From assembly GCF_030814955.1 (NCBI RefSeq), contig NZ_JAUSWB010000009.1, forward strand, positions 105,546 through 169,545: 64,000 bases of DNA. Direction: 5' to 3'. Made by a program: the position numbers and the translations under genes. This stretch comes from Planomicrobium stackebrandtii. GTDB taxonomy: Bacteria > Bacillota > Bacilli > Bacillales_A > Planococcaceae. Positions 8,817-19,184 of the stretch are shown here, in pieces. Each line of letters opens with the position of its first letter. Within the stretch, counting starts at the first letter, position 1. The notes beneath the pieces are model-generated. The model had not been told where the DNA came from and searched no databases. It worked only from the letters and a program-made list of their open reading frames with translations.

Positions 8817-11800
8817 ATGGTTTATCCGCATATAAGCACATCGGCTGATTTGCTGAAAAGTACGGTGCGCCTTGACCAACTTTTCCCGTATTTAAAGGAA
8901 CAAGGAGCCGTTTCAGCTGCAATCGTCAACACTAAACTATACGGTATTCTTCCATTTTGGGAAGAATGCCGCCGTGCCGGCATCCATGGGGTGGTCGGCC
9001 TTTCGGCATTTATCGAGTATGAAGAATTGCACTACCCGGTCGTTTTGTATGCCCAATCGAATAAAGGCTATAGCAACCTCTTAAAGATTTCCAGCGCCTT
9101 GTCCACAAGGGAAAAAGAGTCCATTCCGGAGCAATGGCTGAAAGCTTACCGGGAAGGCCTGATCTGTGTTATTCCGAATAAACTTGAGTGGCTGCTGACG
9201 GACCGCAAACCGGTGTTTGAATACATAAAGGATTTATTTGGCTCGGCAGCGTTCGGCAGTATTGACAGGCCAGGCGGAATTCTGTCTGAACAGGAGCCGG
9301 CATTTGCTGAAATCTGCGAAAACATGGAGCTGCCGATAATTGCAACACACGAAAGCCGTTATCTGTTTGAACAGGATGCTTTTGCATATGAGGTGGCCTC
9401 AGCAATCGGCCAAGGGCAGAAGATAAATGATCCGGAAAGGCAGAAGCCTGAGCATCTGTTTGCATACGTGCCAAGCCGTACGGAATTCGAATCCTGGTTT
9501 GCCGATCATCCGGAATGGCTCCAGCGCACTGCGGATCTGCTGGAAAGCTGCCAGGTGGCAATTCCGATGAATCGCCAACTGCTTCCGGTATTTCCGTTGG
9601 CTCAAGAAACCGACAAAGCTGCTTTTATTGCTGAGTTGTGCAAAACGGGATTAGCTGATCGGGTACCAGGTTTTTCAAAACTTTACCAGGACAGACTGGA
9701 CTACGAACTGTCAGTAATCGGAACAATGGGCTTTATCGATTATTTCCTGATAGTCGCAGATTTCATGAAATATGCCAGAGACCAGGATATTATGACAGGT
9801 CCGGGACGTGGATCTTCGGCCAGTTCGCTCGTTGCCTATTCATTGAAAATTACCGATGTGGACCCTCTCGAGCATGGTTTGCTTTTTGAGCGCTTTTTAA
9901 ATCCGGAGCGTGTCACATTGCCGGATATCGACATTGATTTTGCTGACCATAGACGCCACGAAGTGGTAGACTATGTAGCAAAAAAATACGGTGCGGTCCG
10001 AACAGCGCAGATTATTACATTTGGTACCTTGTCGGCTAAAGCGGTTGCCCGTGATACGGCCCGTGTATTCGGTTTTGAAGCGGAAGAGCTTGAAGCTATT
10101 TCAAAAATGATACCGAACCGGCCAGGAACGACGCTCCGATCCGCCCTGAAAGAGTCTCCGGCTCTGAATGCCTGGATTGTGGAACGGGAAGAGCGCAAAT
10201 CCTGGTTCAAGACAGCTTTGAAATTGGAAGGCTTGCCGCGCCATGCCTCCACCCATGCGGCGGGTGTAATTTTAAGCCCGACACCGCTGGTTGAACATGT
10301 TCCGATCGAAAAGGGAAACGAAGGCATCTTTTTGACGCAATGGCCAATGCAGGAACTAGAAGCAATCGGCTTGTTGAAAATGGATTTCCTCGGCCTGCGG
10401 AATTTAACGATTTTGGAGCAGATCCGAAGCCTGATTTATTGGGATACCAAAAAACGAATCGACTACAGAAGCATTCCGCTCAAAGATGAAAAAACTTACA
10501 AGCTATTGGCATCGGGCGATACGACCGGTGTCTTCCAATTAGAGTCTGATGGGATGCGCCGCGCACTCCAGCAAATCAAACCAACGGCATTTGGCGACAT
10601 TGTCGCTGTCAATGCCCTGTTCCGGCCAGGTCCCATGGAATTTATTCCTTTGTACGCCAGACGGAAGCATAAACAGGAAGCCGTGAAATACGTCCATCCG
10701 ATTCTCGAACCAATTCTGAGTGAGACCTATGGCGTTATCGTCTACCAGGAGCAGATTATGCACATTGCCGCGAAAATGGCCGGCTTTTCACTGGGAGAAG
10801 CCGATCTGCTGCGCCGAGCCGTCAGCAAAAAGAAACGGGAGATTTTGGATGAAGAGCGGGCGCACTTTGTCGGTGGAGCAAAAGAGAAAGGATTTACCGA
10901 AGCGGAAGCAGGGGAAGTTTATGATTTGATCGTTCGTTTCGCGGATTATGGCTTTCCGAAAAGCCATGCTGTCGCCTATAGCATGATTTCCTATCAGCTG
11001 AGCTATATGAAAGCCCACTACCCGGTCTATTTCTATACCGGCTTGTTGGCCAACAGTGCCGGCAATACAGAAAAAACCAAACAACTGCTGCAGGAAATTA
11101 AAGAAAAGAAAATTCCGTTGCTGCCGCCGTCCATTCAAAAAAGCCGCCATTCGTTTTCTGTAGAAGAAGGGCAGGTGCGGATTGGGTTGAATGCGATAAA
11201 AGGGGTTCCGGGAACAACGGTCAGGGCACTGCTTGCTGCCAGAGAAGAAGGGCCATTCAGCAGTTTGTTCAATATTGCTGAACGCATTTCGGCTTTGCAT
11301 TTCAACCGCAAATCGTTTGAACCGCTGATCAAAGCAGGTGCACTCGACGAGTTCGGCCACGACCGCAGTGTTTTATTGGCATCTCTCGACAGCGCCATCA
11401 AGCACGCTGAATTGGTCAAGCCGACCGAAGATCCCGGATTGTTTGATGATATGGGATCCAGTTTTATGAAGCCGAAGTACACCAAGGCAGCAGATATGCC
11501 TGAGACGCTGAAACTCGACTACGAAAAAGATGTTCTTGGATTTTACTTATCCAAGCATCCGATAGAACGCGAAAAAGAAAGTCGCCAGAAAATTTTTCAT
11601 GAATTGAAATCGCTGAAAACTAAAGGCGATAGAGAAACGGTAACTGTTTTGGGGATGGTTGATGACATCAAGCGGATCCGAACAAAAAAAGGGGATGCCA
11701 TGGCATTTTTGACTTTGATGGATGAAACAGGACCGGTTTCCGTGACGCTGTTTCCGGTAGAGTATGCGAAATACAATCTTCTTTTGGAACCGCAGGCAAT

Positions 11801-11873
11801 TCTGGAAATCCACGGGGTAGTTGAAAACCGCAATCAAAAAACGGCTATTATATGCAAAACGATAGAAACTTGA
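8817..11873 (+). CDS. dnaE: DNA polymerase III alpha subunit DnaE, with degenerate PHP domain and short C-terminus
   Basis: A replicative polymerase of about 1018 residues that extends primers on the lagging strand together with PolC. Catalytic aspartates are visible: Asp370 and Asp372 in PDIDIDF, and Asp523 in LLKMDFLGL. GPGRGS, RHASTHAAG and FRPGPMEFIPLY are conserved finger and palm signatures; a tandem HhH and an OB fold (about 920-1015) end the protein. The PHP metal motif is lost: where relatives have H-x-H and a DH pair, here there are PHISTSAD and VNTKLYG. The protein stops right after the OB fold, about 100 residues shorter than B. subtilis DnaE. ATG 8817 is preferred over TTG 8811 because AAGGAGGAGGT sits 9 nt before it. 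Confidence 0.95.
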   Translation: MVYPHISTSADLLKSTVRLDQLFPYLKEQGAVSAAIVNTKLYGILPFWEECRRAGIHGVVGLSAFIEYEELHYPVVLYAQSNKGYSNLLKISSALSTREKESIPEQWLKAYREGLICVIPNKLEWLLTDRKPVFEYIKDLFGSAAFGSIDRPGGILSEQEPAFAEICENMELPIIATHESRYLFEQDAFAYEVASAIGQGQKINDPERQKPEHLFAYVPSRTEFESWFADHPEWLQRTADLLESCQVAIPMNRQLLPVFPLAQETDKAAFIAELCKTGLADRVPGFSKLYQDRLDYELSVIGTMGFIDYFLIVADFMKYARDQDIMTGPGRGSSASSLVAYSLKITDVDPLEHGLLFERFLNPERVTLPDIDIDFADHRRHEVVDYVAKKYGAVRTAQIITFGTLSAKAVARDTARVFGFEAEELEAISKMIPNRPGTTLRSALKESPALNAWIVEREERKSWFKTALKLEGLPRHASTHAAGVILSPTPLVEHVPIEKGNEGIFLTQWPMQELEAIGLLKMDFLGLRNLTILEQIRSLIYWDTKKRIDYRSIPLKDEKTYKLLASGDTTGVFQLESDGMRRALQQIKPTAFGDIVAVNALFRPGPMEFIPLYARRKHKQEAVKYVHPILEPILSETYGVIVYQEQIMHIAAKMAGFSLGEADLLRRAVSKKKREILDEERAHFVGGAKEKGFTEAEAGEVYDLIVRFADYGFPKSHAVAYSMISYQLSYMKAHYPVYFYTGLLANSAGNTEKTKQLLQEIKEKKIPLLPPSIQKSRHSFSVEEGQVRIGLNAIKGVPGTTVRALLAAREEGPFSSLFNIAERISALHFNRKSFEPLIKAGALDEFGHDRSVLLASLDSAIKHAELVKPTEDPGLFDDMGSSFMKPKYTKAADMPETLKLDYEKDVLGFYLSKHPIEREKESRQKIFHELKSLKTKGDRETVTVLGMVDDIKRIRTKKGDAMAFLTLMDETGPVSVTLFPVEYAKYNLLLEPQAILEIHGVVENRNQKTAIICKTIET

Positions 11874-11903
11874 CTGCTTTTCTCAAAGAAAAGCAGTTTT
11901 TTC
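11873..11903 (+). terminator. dnaE terminator
   Basis: An 11-bp perfect stem (11873-11883 with 11887-11897) with a 3-nt loop and a T run; the stem begins inside the dnaE stop codon. Confidence 0.9.
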
Positions 11904-11986
11904 TTTACGTAGCACAATTTTTTTTGTAAGGTAAAGGATATGAGTGGCCAGACCACTTTCAAAAAAATGGGAACTGAGGAACCGCC

Positions 11987-12637
11987 ATGAATCAATCGAA
12001 ACGATATTTGGACATAGTACGGGACATTCGTGACATGATTCGGCAAGAAAAAATCAAGCCAGGCGACCGCATTCCATCTGAAAGGGAATTGGCCGAAACC
12101 ATGCAGGTCGGTCGTTCAACTTTGCGGGAAGCGCTGCGCAGCCTGGAGTTGTTGGGATTGATTGAAACACGCAGGGGGGAAGGCACGTTTTTGTCTGATT
12201 ACAGAAACCATAAATTGGTTGAAGTCTTGTCAACTTTCGTCCTGCAGGATAACCAATCACATGAAGATGTTTGGCGAACGCGCCAAATTCATGAAATGGC
12301 AGCTATCCATGAGATTTGCCAAAATGAAGCTGCCAGCCAGATGAAGATCTGGGACAGTTTCCGGCTGCGCCTCGAAGGCGAAAGTTTTCAGCGAGAAGAT
12401 TTTGTCCGTGAACTGATGGTGTTATCAGGCAACCGCTTGTCATTGAAAATCTGGTTCTTATTGAAGCAATACAGCGGCAATCCATATGATGGAACCGTAT
12501 CTTCAGAAGAAATAGACCGCATGAACGATATATTAACCGCTATTGAGCGGCAAGACGCAGATACAGCCATTCGCGAGTTTAAGGCTTGGAGCGAATGGCT
12601 ACAAAAGGAGAGAATACGCAATGGCAATTATTCGTGA
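11987..12637 (+). CDS. GntR/FadR-family transcriptional regulator upstream of accDA
   Basis: A 216-residue regulator. An N-terminal winged helix (about 5-72) carries [15 protein letters not shown] and [17 protein letters not shown], the GntR recognition pattern. The C-terminal all-helical FCD-like part (about 85-210) is short and lacks an obvious metal-binding histidine set, so the ligand is uncertain. The gene overlaps accD by 17 bp and is translationally coupled to it, which suggests control of acetyl-CoA carboxylase or fatty-acid synthesis (inference). In B. subtilis malic enzyme (ytsJ) occupies this position. It was called by HTH pattern and spacing; a GAGGAACCGCC site precedes ATG. Confidence 0.88.
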   Translation: MNQSKRYLDIVRDIRDMIRQEKIKPGDRIPSERELAETMQVGRSTLREALRSLELLGLIETRRGEGTFLSDYRNHKLVEVLSTFVLQDNQSHEDVWRTRQIHEMAAIHEICQNEAASQMKIWDSFRLRLEGESFQREDFVRELMVLSGNRLSLKIWFLLKQYSGNPYDGTVSSEEIDRMNDILTAIERQDADTAIREFKAWSEWLQKERIRNGNYS

Positions 12638-13493
12638 TATTTTTAAACGCAACAAAGACAGCAAAGAAGCTACCATGCCTTCAAAAGCCGCAAAAGATGT
12701 TCCAGAAGGCTTAATGACCAAATGCCCGAACTGCAAGGAAATTACGTTGACGAAAGATCTGGAAAAAAACAATAAAGTTTGCCCAAAATGCGACCATCAT
12801 TTTAAAATGACTGCGCATGAACGTATCAGTGGCTTATTGGATGCAGGAAGCTTTGAGTCGATGGATGACCATTTAAAATCGGAAAATCCACTCGGTTTTC
12901 CGGGGTATGCAGAGAAAGTGCAGGCAGACAGCGAAAAAACCGGTTTGAACGAAGCTGTATTAACAGGTTCTGGCAAATTACAAGGACAGGACATCGTTTT
13001 GGCTGTGATGGATTCACATTTTCGTATGGGTTCGATGGGTTCCGTTGTCGGCGAAAAAATTACACGCGCCATTGAAACGGCTACAGACCGCAAATTGCCA
13101 TTTATCATTTTTACAGCGAGTGGCGGGGCACGTATGCAAGAAGGTGTGCTGTCTTTAATGCAGATGGCGAAAACCAGCGTTGCGTTAAAGCGACACAGCA
13201 ACGAGGGATTGTTATTTGTATCTGTTCTGACGCATCCAACAACTGGCGGAGTTTCTGCGAGTTTTGCTTCAGTCGGCGACATCAATATCGCAGAGCCAAA
13301 AGCGTTGATCGGCTTTGCAGGCCGCCGGGTTATTGAACAGACCGTTCGTGAAAAGTTGCCGGAAGATTTCCAGACAGCTGAATTTTTGCTGGATCACGGA
13401 CAATTGGATGCAGTGGTTCACCGCGCGTCAATGCAGAATACTTTGTCGACTATCGTACGTCTACATACGAAAGGGGCTGTGGCAAATGGCTAA
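12621..13493 (+). CDS. accD: Acetyl-CoA carboxylase carboxyltransferase subunit beta
   Basis: A 290-residue beta half of the carboxyltransferase that moves CO2 from carboxybiotin to acetyl-CoA, giving malonyl-CoA for fatty acids. A zinc ribbon is visible at Cys35, Cys38, Cys54 and Cys57 (CPNC and CPKC), followed by the crotonase-like core with [12 protein letters not shown] and [13 protein letters not shown]. The start at 12621 has AAAGGAGAG seven to eight nt upstream, inside the end of the regulator gene. It overlaps accA by 8 bp, so the two subunits are coupled at an expected 1:1 ratio. Confidence 0.97.
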   Translation: MAIIRDIFKRNKDSKEATMPSKAAKDVPEGLMTKCPNCKEITLTKDLEKNNKVCPKCDHHFKMTAHERISGLLDAGSFESMDDHLKSENPLGFPGYAEKVQADSEKTGLNEAVLTGSGKLQGQDIVLAVMDSHFRMGSMGSVVGEKITRAIETATDRKLPFIIFTASGGARMQEGVLSLMQMAKTSVALKRHSNEGLLFVSVLTHPTTGGVSASFASVGDINIAEPKALIGFAGRRVIEQTVREKLPEDFQTAEFLLDHGQLDAVVHRASMQNTLSTIVRLHTKGAVANG

Positions 13494-14454
13494 GAAAAAC
13501 GGAAAAAAATCTATGCCTTTTGAAGAGCCTTTAATTCAGCTGCGGGCAAAGATTTCAGAGTTGAAAGAATACACCGCTACGGCTGAAGTAGACTTGAGTT
13601 CAGAAATCAAATCGTTGGAAGATCGATTCTCTAAACTTGAAGAAGAAATTTACGAGAACATGAAACCTTGGGACCGCGTCCAGGTAGCGCGACACCCCGA
13701 GCGGCCGACGACTCTGGACTATATTCCCTTGATTTTTAATGATTTCATTGAAATGCACGGAGATCGCCTGTACGGAGATGATGCTGCTATCGTCAGCGGG
13801 ATTGCCTCTTTCCACGGGCAGCCCGTGACCATTATCGGCCACCAGCGCGGCAAGGATACGAAAGAAAACGTCAGACGGAATTTTGGCATGCCGCATCCGG
13901 AAGGCTACCGGAAAGCATTGCGCCTGATGAAGCAGGCAGAAAAATTCAAACGGCCGATTATTTGCCTGATTGACACGAAAGGCGCATATCCGGGCAAAGC
14001 AGCCGAAGAACGTGGCCAAAGCGAAGCGATTGCCCGTAATCTGGTGGAAATGGCCGGACTCGAAGTACCGGTGTTGTCGATTGTGATTGGTGAAGGAGGA
14101 AGTGGAGGCGCGCTTGCACTGGGTGTCGGCAATCAGATTTTGATGCTGGAGAACTCGACATTCTCGGTTATCTCTCCGGAAGGGGCGGCTTCTATTTTAT
14201 GGAAGGACTCTGCTTTAGCGCAAACAGCAGCCGAGGCGATGAAAATTACAGCACCGGATTTGTTGCAAATGAAAATAATTGAACACATGATTCCAGAAGT
14301 TCGCGGTGGTGCCCACCACGATCCGAAAAAACAAGCCTCAATCATTTCAGAAGCGATCCGACGCTCACTGGAAGAATTGAATGGCATGTCCGGCGAAGAA
14401 CTGGTTGATCAGCGTTACCGGAAATTCAAATCCATCGGTGTATTCAGTGAATGA
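13486..14454 (+). CDS. accA: Acetyl-CoA carboxylase carboxyltransferase subunit alpha
   Basis: A 322-residue partner of AccD in the alpha2-beta2 carboxyltransferase. An N-terminal coiled segment (about 15-55, [11 protein letters not shown] and [16 protein letters not shown]) precedes the core with [36 protein letters not shown] and [14 protein letters not shown] (oxyanion region). The ATG at 13486 overlaps the accD end; its ribosome site AAAGGGG is within accD. A short GC-rich terminator follows. Confidence 0.97.
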   Translation: MAKKNGKKSMPFEEPLIQLRAKISELKEYTATAEVDLSSEIKSLEDRFSKLEEEIYENMKPWDRVQVARHPERPTTLDYIPLIFNDFIEMHGDRLYGDDAAIVSGIASFHGQPVTIIGHQRGKDTKENVRRNFGMPHPEGYRKALRLMKQAEKFKRPIICLIDTKGAYPGKAAEERGQSEAIARNLVEMAGLEVPVLSIVIGEGGSGGALALGVGNQILMLENSTFSVISPEGAASILWKDSALAQTAAEAMKITAPDLLQMKIIEHMIPEVRGGAHHDPKKQASIISEAIRRSLEELNGMSGEELVDQRYRKFKSIGVFSE

Positions 14455-14458
14455 CGGA

Positions 14459-14482
14459 GAACCGCCTCGGCGGTTCTTTTTA
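14459..14482 (+). terminator. accDA terminator
   Basis: An 8-bp perfect stem (14459-14466 with 14469-14476), very tight loop, then TTTTTAATTT. Confidence 0.85.
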
Positions 14483-14570
14483 ATTTCCAAGGTTATCGGC
14501 AGGTCTCCTTTCTTCGGAACCGGTCAGTAAAATGAAACAAAATCTTAACATGCTGCACGGCTTTTAAGGA

Positions 14571-14599
14571 CTGACAGTAGCGCTTCGGCGTGGTAAGGT
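14571..14599 (+). promoter_or_regulatory. pfkA promoter
   Basis: -35 CTGACA (14571-14576), 17-bp spacer, -10 TAAGGT (14594-14599) with an extended TG motif. It gives a short leader to pfkA-pyk-fxsA. Confidence 0.6.
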
Positions 14600-14610
14600 A
14601 AACAGAGTAA

Positions 14611-15591
<981 letters not shown>

Positions 15592-15613
15592 TATGGTAAA
15601 TGGAGTGAGTTTA

Positions 15614-17374
15614 TTGAGAAAAACGAAAATTGTCTGCACAATCGGACCAGCAAGTGAAACACCTGAACTGCTTGAACGCTTAATCGAAGCGGGAATGAAC
15701 GTCGCCCGCTTAAATTTTTCACACGGAAACCATGAAGAACATGCCTTGCGCATCAAACGCATCCGTGAAGCAGCCGACAAAGCCGGCAAAATTGTCGGCA
15801 TTCTGCTGGATACAAAAGGTCCGGAAATCCGGACGCACCAAATGGAGAACAACTCCATCGAATTGGTCACGGGCCAGAAAATTGAAGTATCCATGACAGA
15901 AGTGCTTGGAACGGCTGAGCGGTTCTCCATCACCTATGAACAGTTGATTGAAGATGTCGAAACAGGATCAATCATCTTGTTGGACGACGGGTTGATCGAA
16001 TTGCGTGTTGAAAGCCTGGACAAAGAACAGGGCATTATCCATACCATCGTTGAAAATGCGGGAACTCTGAAAAGCAAAAAAGGCGTCAACGTGCCAGGCG
16101 TTTCGGTTCAACTGCCAGGAATTACGGAAAAAGATGCGCAGGATATCTTGTTTGGCATCGAACAAAATGTTGATTTTGTTGCGGCTTCATTTGTCAGAAG
16201 AAGTTCAGATGTCATGGAAATCCGCGGTTTGCTTGAAAAGAACAACGGTGCACATATCCAAATCATTCCGAAAATCGAAAACCAAGAAGGCGTCGACAAT
16301 ATCGATGATATTATCATGGTGTCCGATGGCTTAATGGTTGCACGTGGCGATTTAGGCGTAGAAATTCCGCCGGAAGAAGTTCCGTTGGTCCAAAAATCAC
16401 TGATCGAAAAATGCAACAGTGCCGGCAAACCGGTCATTACGGCTACACAGATGCTGGATTCCATGCAGCGCAACCCGCGTCCGACACGCGCAGAAGCAAG
16501 TGACGTCGCCAATGCGATTTTTGACGGCACGGATGCGATTATGCTATCGGGTGAAACAGCAGCTGGCATTTATCCGGTCGAATCCGTTGAAACGATGCAC
16601 CGCATCGCCGAAACGACAGAAGCCGCTTTAAATTATAAGCAAATTGTTTCGACAAGAAGAAAAGAAAAAGAGTCGAATATGACAGAAGCGATTGGCCAAG
16701 CCGTTGCCTATACGGCATTGAACTTAAAAGTTCAGGCCATTATTGCACCGACCGAGAGCGGCACAACCGCCAAAATGATTTCAAAATACCGTCCTGGCGC
16801 ACCGATTATTGCGGTAACCTCTTCAGATCGGCCAGCACGCAAGCTGTCTCTTGTATGGGGCGTTCAGCCAATCGTCGGGACTTCAGTCGAATCGACAGAT
16901 GAATTGCTGGAAAAAGCTGTGGATGAGAGCTTGAAGCATGGTTATGTGAAACACGGCGACCTTGTCGTGATTACAGCAGGAGTTCCAGTTGGACAAGCCG
17001 GTACGACTAACTTGATGAAAGTTCATGTTATCGGAGACATTCTTGCAAAAGGCCAAGGCATCGGCAAGACCGTCGCTTTCGGAGAAACAGTTGTTGTCAG
17101 AAATGCAGAAGAAGCACTGGCAGTTGACGTGGAAGGCAAAATCATCGTAACAATCGGAACAGATCGTGACATGATGCCAGCCATCAATAAATGTGCTGGC
17201 ATCATAACAGAAGAAGGCGGATTGACAAGCCATGCTGCAGTTGTCGGCTTGAGTCTTGGCATTCCGGTTATCGTCGGCGTCAAAGAAGCGACTTCGCTTA
17301 TCAAGAACAATTACGATATTACGATGGATGCAGAATCGGGCATCGTTTATCACGGCCATGCCAGTGTTCTGTAA
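15614..17374 (+). CDS. pyk: Pyruvate kinase with C-terminal PEP-utilising domain
   Basis: A 586-residue enzyme converting PEP and ADP to pyruvate and ATP. The barrel (1-340) contains [18 protein letters not shown], the Lys/Glu catalytic segment [20 protein letters not shown] and [14 protein letters not shown]-terminal PEP-utiliser (phosphohistidine swivelling) domain of about 110 residues carries [11 protein letters not shown], as in Bacillus and Geobacillus. The start TTG 15614 (giving [12 protein letters not shown]) is chosen because it matches the family N-terminus and has GGAGTGAG upstream; ATG 15593 has no site. Confidence 0.97.
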   Translation: MRKTKIVCTIGPASETPELLERLIEAGMNVARLNFSHGNHEEHALRIKRIREAADKAGKIVGILLDTKGPEIRTHQMENNSIELVTGQKIEVSMTEVLGTAERFSITYEQLIEDVETGSIILLDDGLIELRVESLDKEQGIIHTIVENAGTLKSKKGVNVPGVSVQLPGITEKDAQDILFGIEQNVDFVAASFVRRSSDVMEIRGLLEKNNGAHIQIIPKIENQEGVDNIDDIIMVSDGLMVARGDLGVEIPPEEVPLVQKSLIEKCNSAGKPVITATQMLDSMQRNPRPTRAEASDVANAIFDGTDAIMLSGETAAGIYPVESVETMHRIAETTEAALNYKQIVSTRRKEKESNMTEAIGQAVAYTALNLKVQAIIAPTESGTTAKMISKYRPGAPIIAVTSSDRPARKLSLVWGVQPIVGTSVESTDELLEKAVDESLKHGYVKHGDLVVITAGVPVGQAGTTNLMKVHVIGDILAKGQGIGKTVAFGETVVVRNAEEALAVDVEGKIIVTIGTDRDMMPAINKCAGIITEEGGLTSHAAVVGLSLGIPVIVGVKEATSLIKNNYDITMDAESGIVYHGHASVL

Positions 17375-17398
17375 CAATCAGTAAGGAGGTCGGTCAAA

Positions 17399-17785
17399 AT
17401 GATGAAATGGATTTTCCTAGCATTAATTATTGTGCCGTCTCTTGAGTTGGCTTTGCTGATTTGGGCAGGTGGCAAGCTTGGGTTTTTCGCTACAATGGCA
17501 ATTATTGTGGCAACCGGTTTGATTGGTGCTTTTCTCGCAAAGAAACAGGGCTTAAAAGCGCTCAGGGATATTCAGGAGGGAATGAACAGTTTCCAGGCTC
17601 CTGGAGATCAATTATTGAATGCGGCATTCATTCTGGTGGGTGGAGTCTTGCTGCTGACACCAGGGTTTATCTCTGATGCTGTAGGCTTTACCATGCTTTT
17701 TAGTCCAACCCAGAAAATGTATAAGCCATTCATTTATCGAGTAATTCATAAAAAGATGAAAAATACCCGGGTTATCGTTGGATAA
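17399..17785 (+). CDS. fxsA: FxsA family membrane protein
   Basis: A 128-residue membrane protein with three or four hydrophobic helices: IFLALIIVPSLELALLIWAGG, FFATMAIIVATGLIGAFLA, and LLNAAFILVGGVLLLTPGFIS. LLTPGFISD is the FxsA signature. In E. coli FxsA relieves F exclusion of phage T7; the role in Firmicutes is unknown. It starts 25 bp after pyk with an excellent TAAGGAGGT site and no terminator in between, so it is co-transcribed with pfkA-pyk. ATG 17399 or the following ATG 17402 are both possible starts. Confidence 0.9.
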   Translation: MMKWIFLALIIVPSLELALLIWAGGKLGFFATMAIIVATGLIGAFLAKKQGLKALRDIQEGMNSFQAPGDQLLNAAFILVGGVLLLTPGFISDAVGFTMLFSPTQKMYKPFIYRVIHKKMKNTRVIVG

Positions 17786-17803
17786 TCCCGGGTATTTCCA
17801 TCG
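17761..17803 (+). terminator. pfkA-pyk-fxsA terminator overlapping the fxsA stop codon
   Basis: An 11-bp perfect stem (17761-17771 with 17787-17797). The loop contains the fxsA stop codon, and a modest T-rich tail follows. Confidence 0.7.
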
Positions 17804-17826
17804 ATTTTTATAGGAAATTTAATTTC

Positions 17827-17840
17827 TATAAGCGTTTCCA
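17827..17840 (+). promoter_or_regulatory. cre-like CcpA site upstream of citZ
   Basis: TATAAGCGTTTCCA matches the cre consensus TGWAAGCGNTWNCA at 13 of 14 positions and directly abuts the predicted -35. In B. subtilis citZ is under CcpA catabolite repression, so a repressor role is a sound expectation. Confidence 0.65.
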
Positions 17841-17869
17841 TTCACAAATTCTACAAAGTTGATTATAAT
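17841..17869 (+). promoter_or_regulatory. citZ promoter
   Basis: -35 TTCACA (17841-17846), 17-bp spacer and perfect -10 TATAAT (17864-17869). The predicted transcript start near 17876 leaves a leader of about 97 nt. Confidence 0.75.
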
Positions 17870-17905
17870 GGCTAAGTAAGGAAATATAAACAGAAGTTCA
17901 TAAAC

Positions 17906-17936
17906 GCAGATGAGACATCATTCTGCATTTTTTTTT
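17906..17936 (+). terminator. Intrinsic terminator-like hairpin inside the citZ leader
   Basis: A stem of 8 bp with one bulged T (arms 17906-17913 and 17918-17926) is followed by a run of at least eight T. It lies downstream of the predicted citZ promoter and 36 bp before the start codon, so it may act as an attenuator; see findings. Confidence 0.6.
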
Positions 17937-17972
17937 GGAATGATGAATTAGACTGAAGAAGGAGCGATTTAC

Positions 17973-19088
17973 ATGACATCGTCAAAAGGTTTAGAAGGTG
18001 TAGTAGCAACCCAATCCGCCATCAGCTCGATCATTGATGACACACTTACATACGTCGGCTACGATATTGATGACCTGGCTGTCAACGCCAGCTTTGAAGA
18101 AGTGATTTACTTATTGTGGCACCAGCGCCTGCCGAAAGCAGACGAATTGGCGGAACTGAAACAGCAGTTGGCTGACAATATGGCCGTTCCCCAAGCCGTA
18201 CTGGATCATTTCAAGACATACGACATCAAGCATGTCCACCCAATGGCGGCGCTTCGCACTGCGGTTTCCATGCTCGGCTTGTTCGACGAAGAAGCTGAAG
18301 TGATGGAACCGGAAGCAAACTACCGCAAAGCCATCAAGATCCAAGCGAAAATTTCAACGTTGGTGACCGCATTTGGCCGCATCCGCAACGGACAAGAGCC
18401 GGTCGCACCGAAAACCGACTTGAGCTTCGCGGCGAACTTCCTCTATATGCTGTCTGGCGAATTGCCGGAAGCGATTGAAGAAGAAGCGTTCAACAAAGCG
18501 TTGGTGCTGCACGCAGACCACGAATTGAACGCCTCGACGTTCACGGCACGTGTCGCGGTCGCGACGTTGTCGGATGTGTATTCCGGCGTCACCGCAGCCA
18601 TCGGCGCGTTGAAAGGCCCGCTTCATGGCGGTGCCAACGAGCAGGTCATGAAGATGCTCACGGAAATCGGCTCGGTCGACAATGTCGAGAAAGTCATCAA
18701 CGAAAAATTGGCGAACAAAGAAAAAATCATGGGCTTCGGCCACCGCGTCTACCGCAAGGGCGACCCGCGCGCGAAGCATTTGCGCGACATGTCCCAGAAA
18801 TTAACGAAGATCCGCGGCGAAGAAAAATGGTACGAGATGTCGGTGAAGATCGACGAAATCGTCACGGGCCAGAAAAACCTGCCGCCGAACGTCGATTTCT
18901 ATTCGGCATCGGTCTACCACAGCCTGAACATCGAACACGATCTGTTCACGCCAATCTTTGCGGTGTCCCGCACATCCGGCTGGCTGGCCCACATTTTGGA
19001 GCAGTACTCGGACAACCGGTTGATCCGCCCACGCGCAGACTACATCGGACCGGGCATGCAGACTTATGTGCCAGTTGAGGAAAGATAA
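17973..19088 (+). CDS. citZ: Citrate synthase
   Basis: A 371-residue enzyme condensing oxaloacetate and acetyl-CoA to citrate, of the usual Bacillus type II-like length. Catalytic signatures are GPLHGGANEQV (His), GFGHRVYRKGDPRAKHL (His and Arg) and DFYSASVYHSL (Asp). The AGAAGGAGCG site precedes ATG. It is followed by icd after 96 bp. Base composition changes within the gene: the 3' part from about 18.4 kb is much richer in G and C than the 5' part and than icd. Confidence 0.98.
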   Translation: MTSSKGLEGVVATQSAISSIIDDTLTYVGYDIDDLAVNASFEEVIYLLWHQRLPKADELAELKQQLADNMAVPQAVLDHFKTYDIKHVHPMAALRTAVSMLGLFDEEAEVMEPEANYRKAIKIQAKISTLVTAFGRIRNGQEPVAPKTDLSFAANFLYMLSGELPEAIEEEAFNKALVLHADHELNASTFTARVAVATLSDVYSGVTAAIGALKGPLHGGANEQVMKMLTEIGSVDNVEKVINEKLANKEKIMGFGHRVYRKGDPRAKHLRDMSQKLTKIRGEEKWYEMSVKIDEIVTGQKNLPPNVDFYSASVYHSLNIEHDLFTPIFAVSRTSGWLAHILEQYSDNRLIRPRADYIGPGMQTYVPVEER

Positions 19089-19128
19089 AAAATTCTTTCG
19101 CAATTTACTACTATAAAAAAATATAACT

Positions 19129-19158
19129 CATAGGGCTTGCACTCTGTGCAGCCCTATG
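19129..19158 (+). promoter_or_regulatory. Strong hairpin between citZ and icd without T tail
   Basis: Arms 19129-19142 and 19146-19158 form 13 pairs with one bulge and a 3-nt loop, only 13 nt before the icd ribosome site. No T tract follows, so it is unlikely to be an intrinsic terminator. It may protect 3' or 5' ends after processing, or set relative citZ/icd levels. Confidence 0.55.
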
Positions 19159-19184
19159 ACTTTGACCACAGGAGGAAATTATAC

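Noticed and set aside
15593..15613. ATG 15593 as pyk start
   Set aside because: No ribosome site; TTG 15614 matches the conserved N-terminus and has GGAGTGAG upstream.
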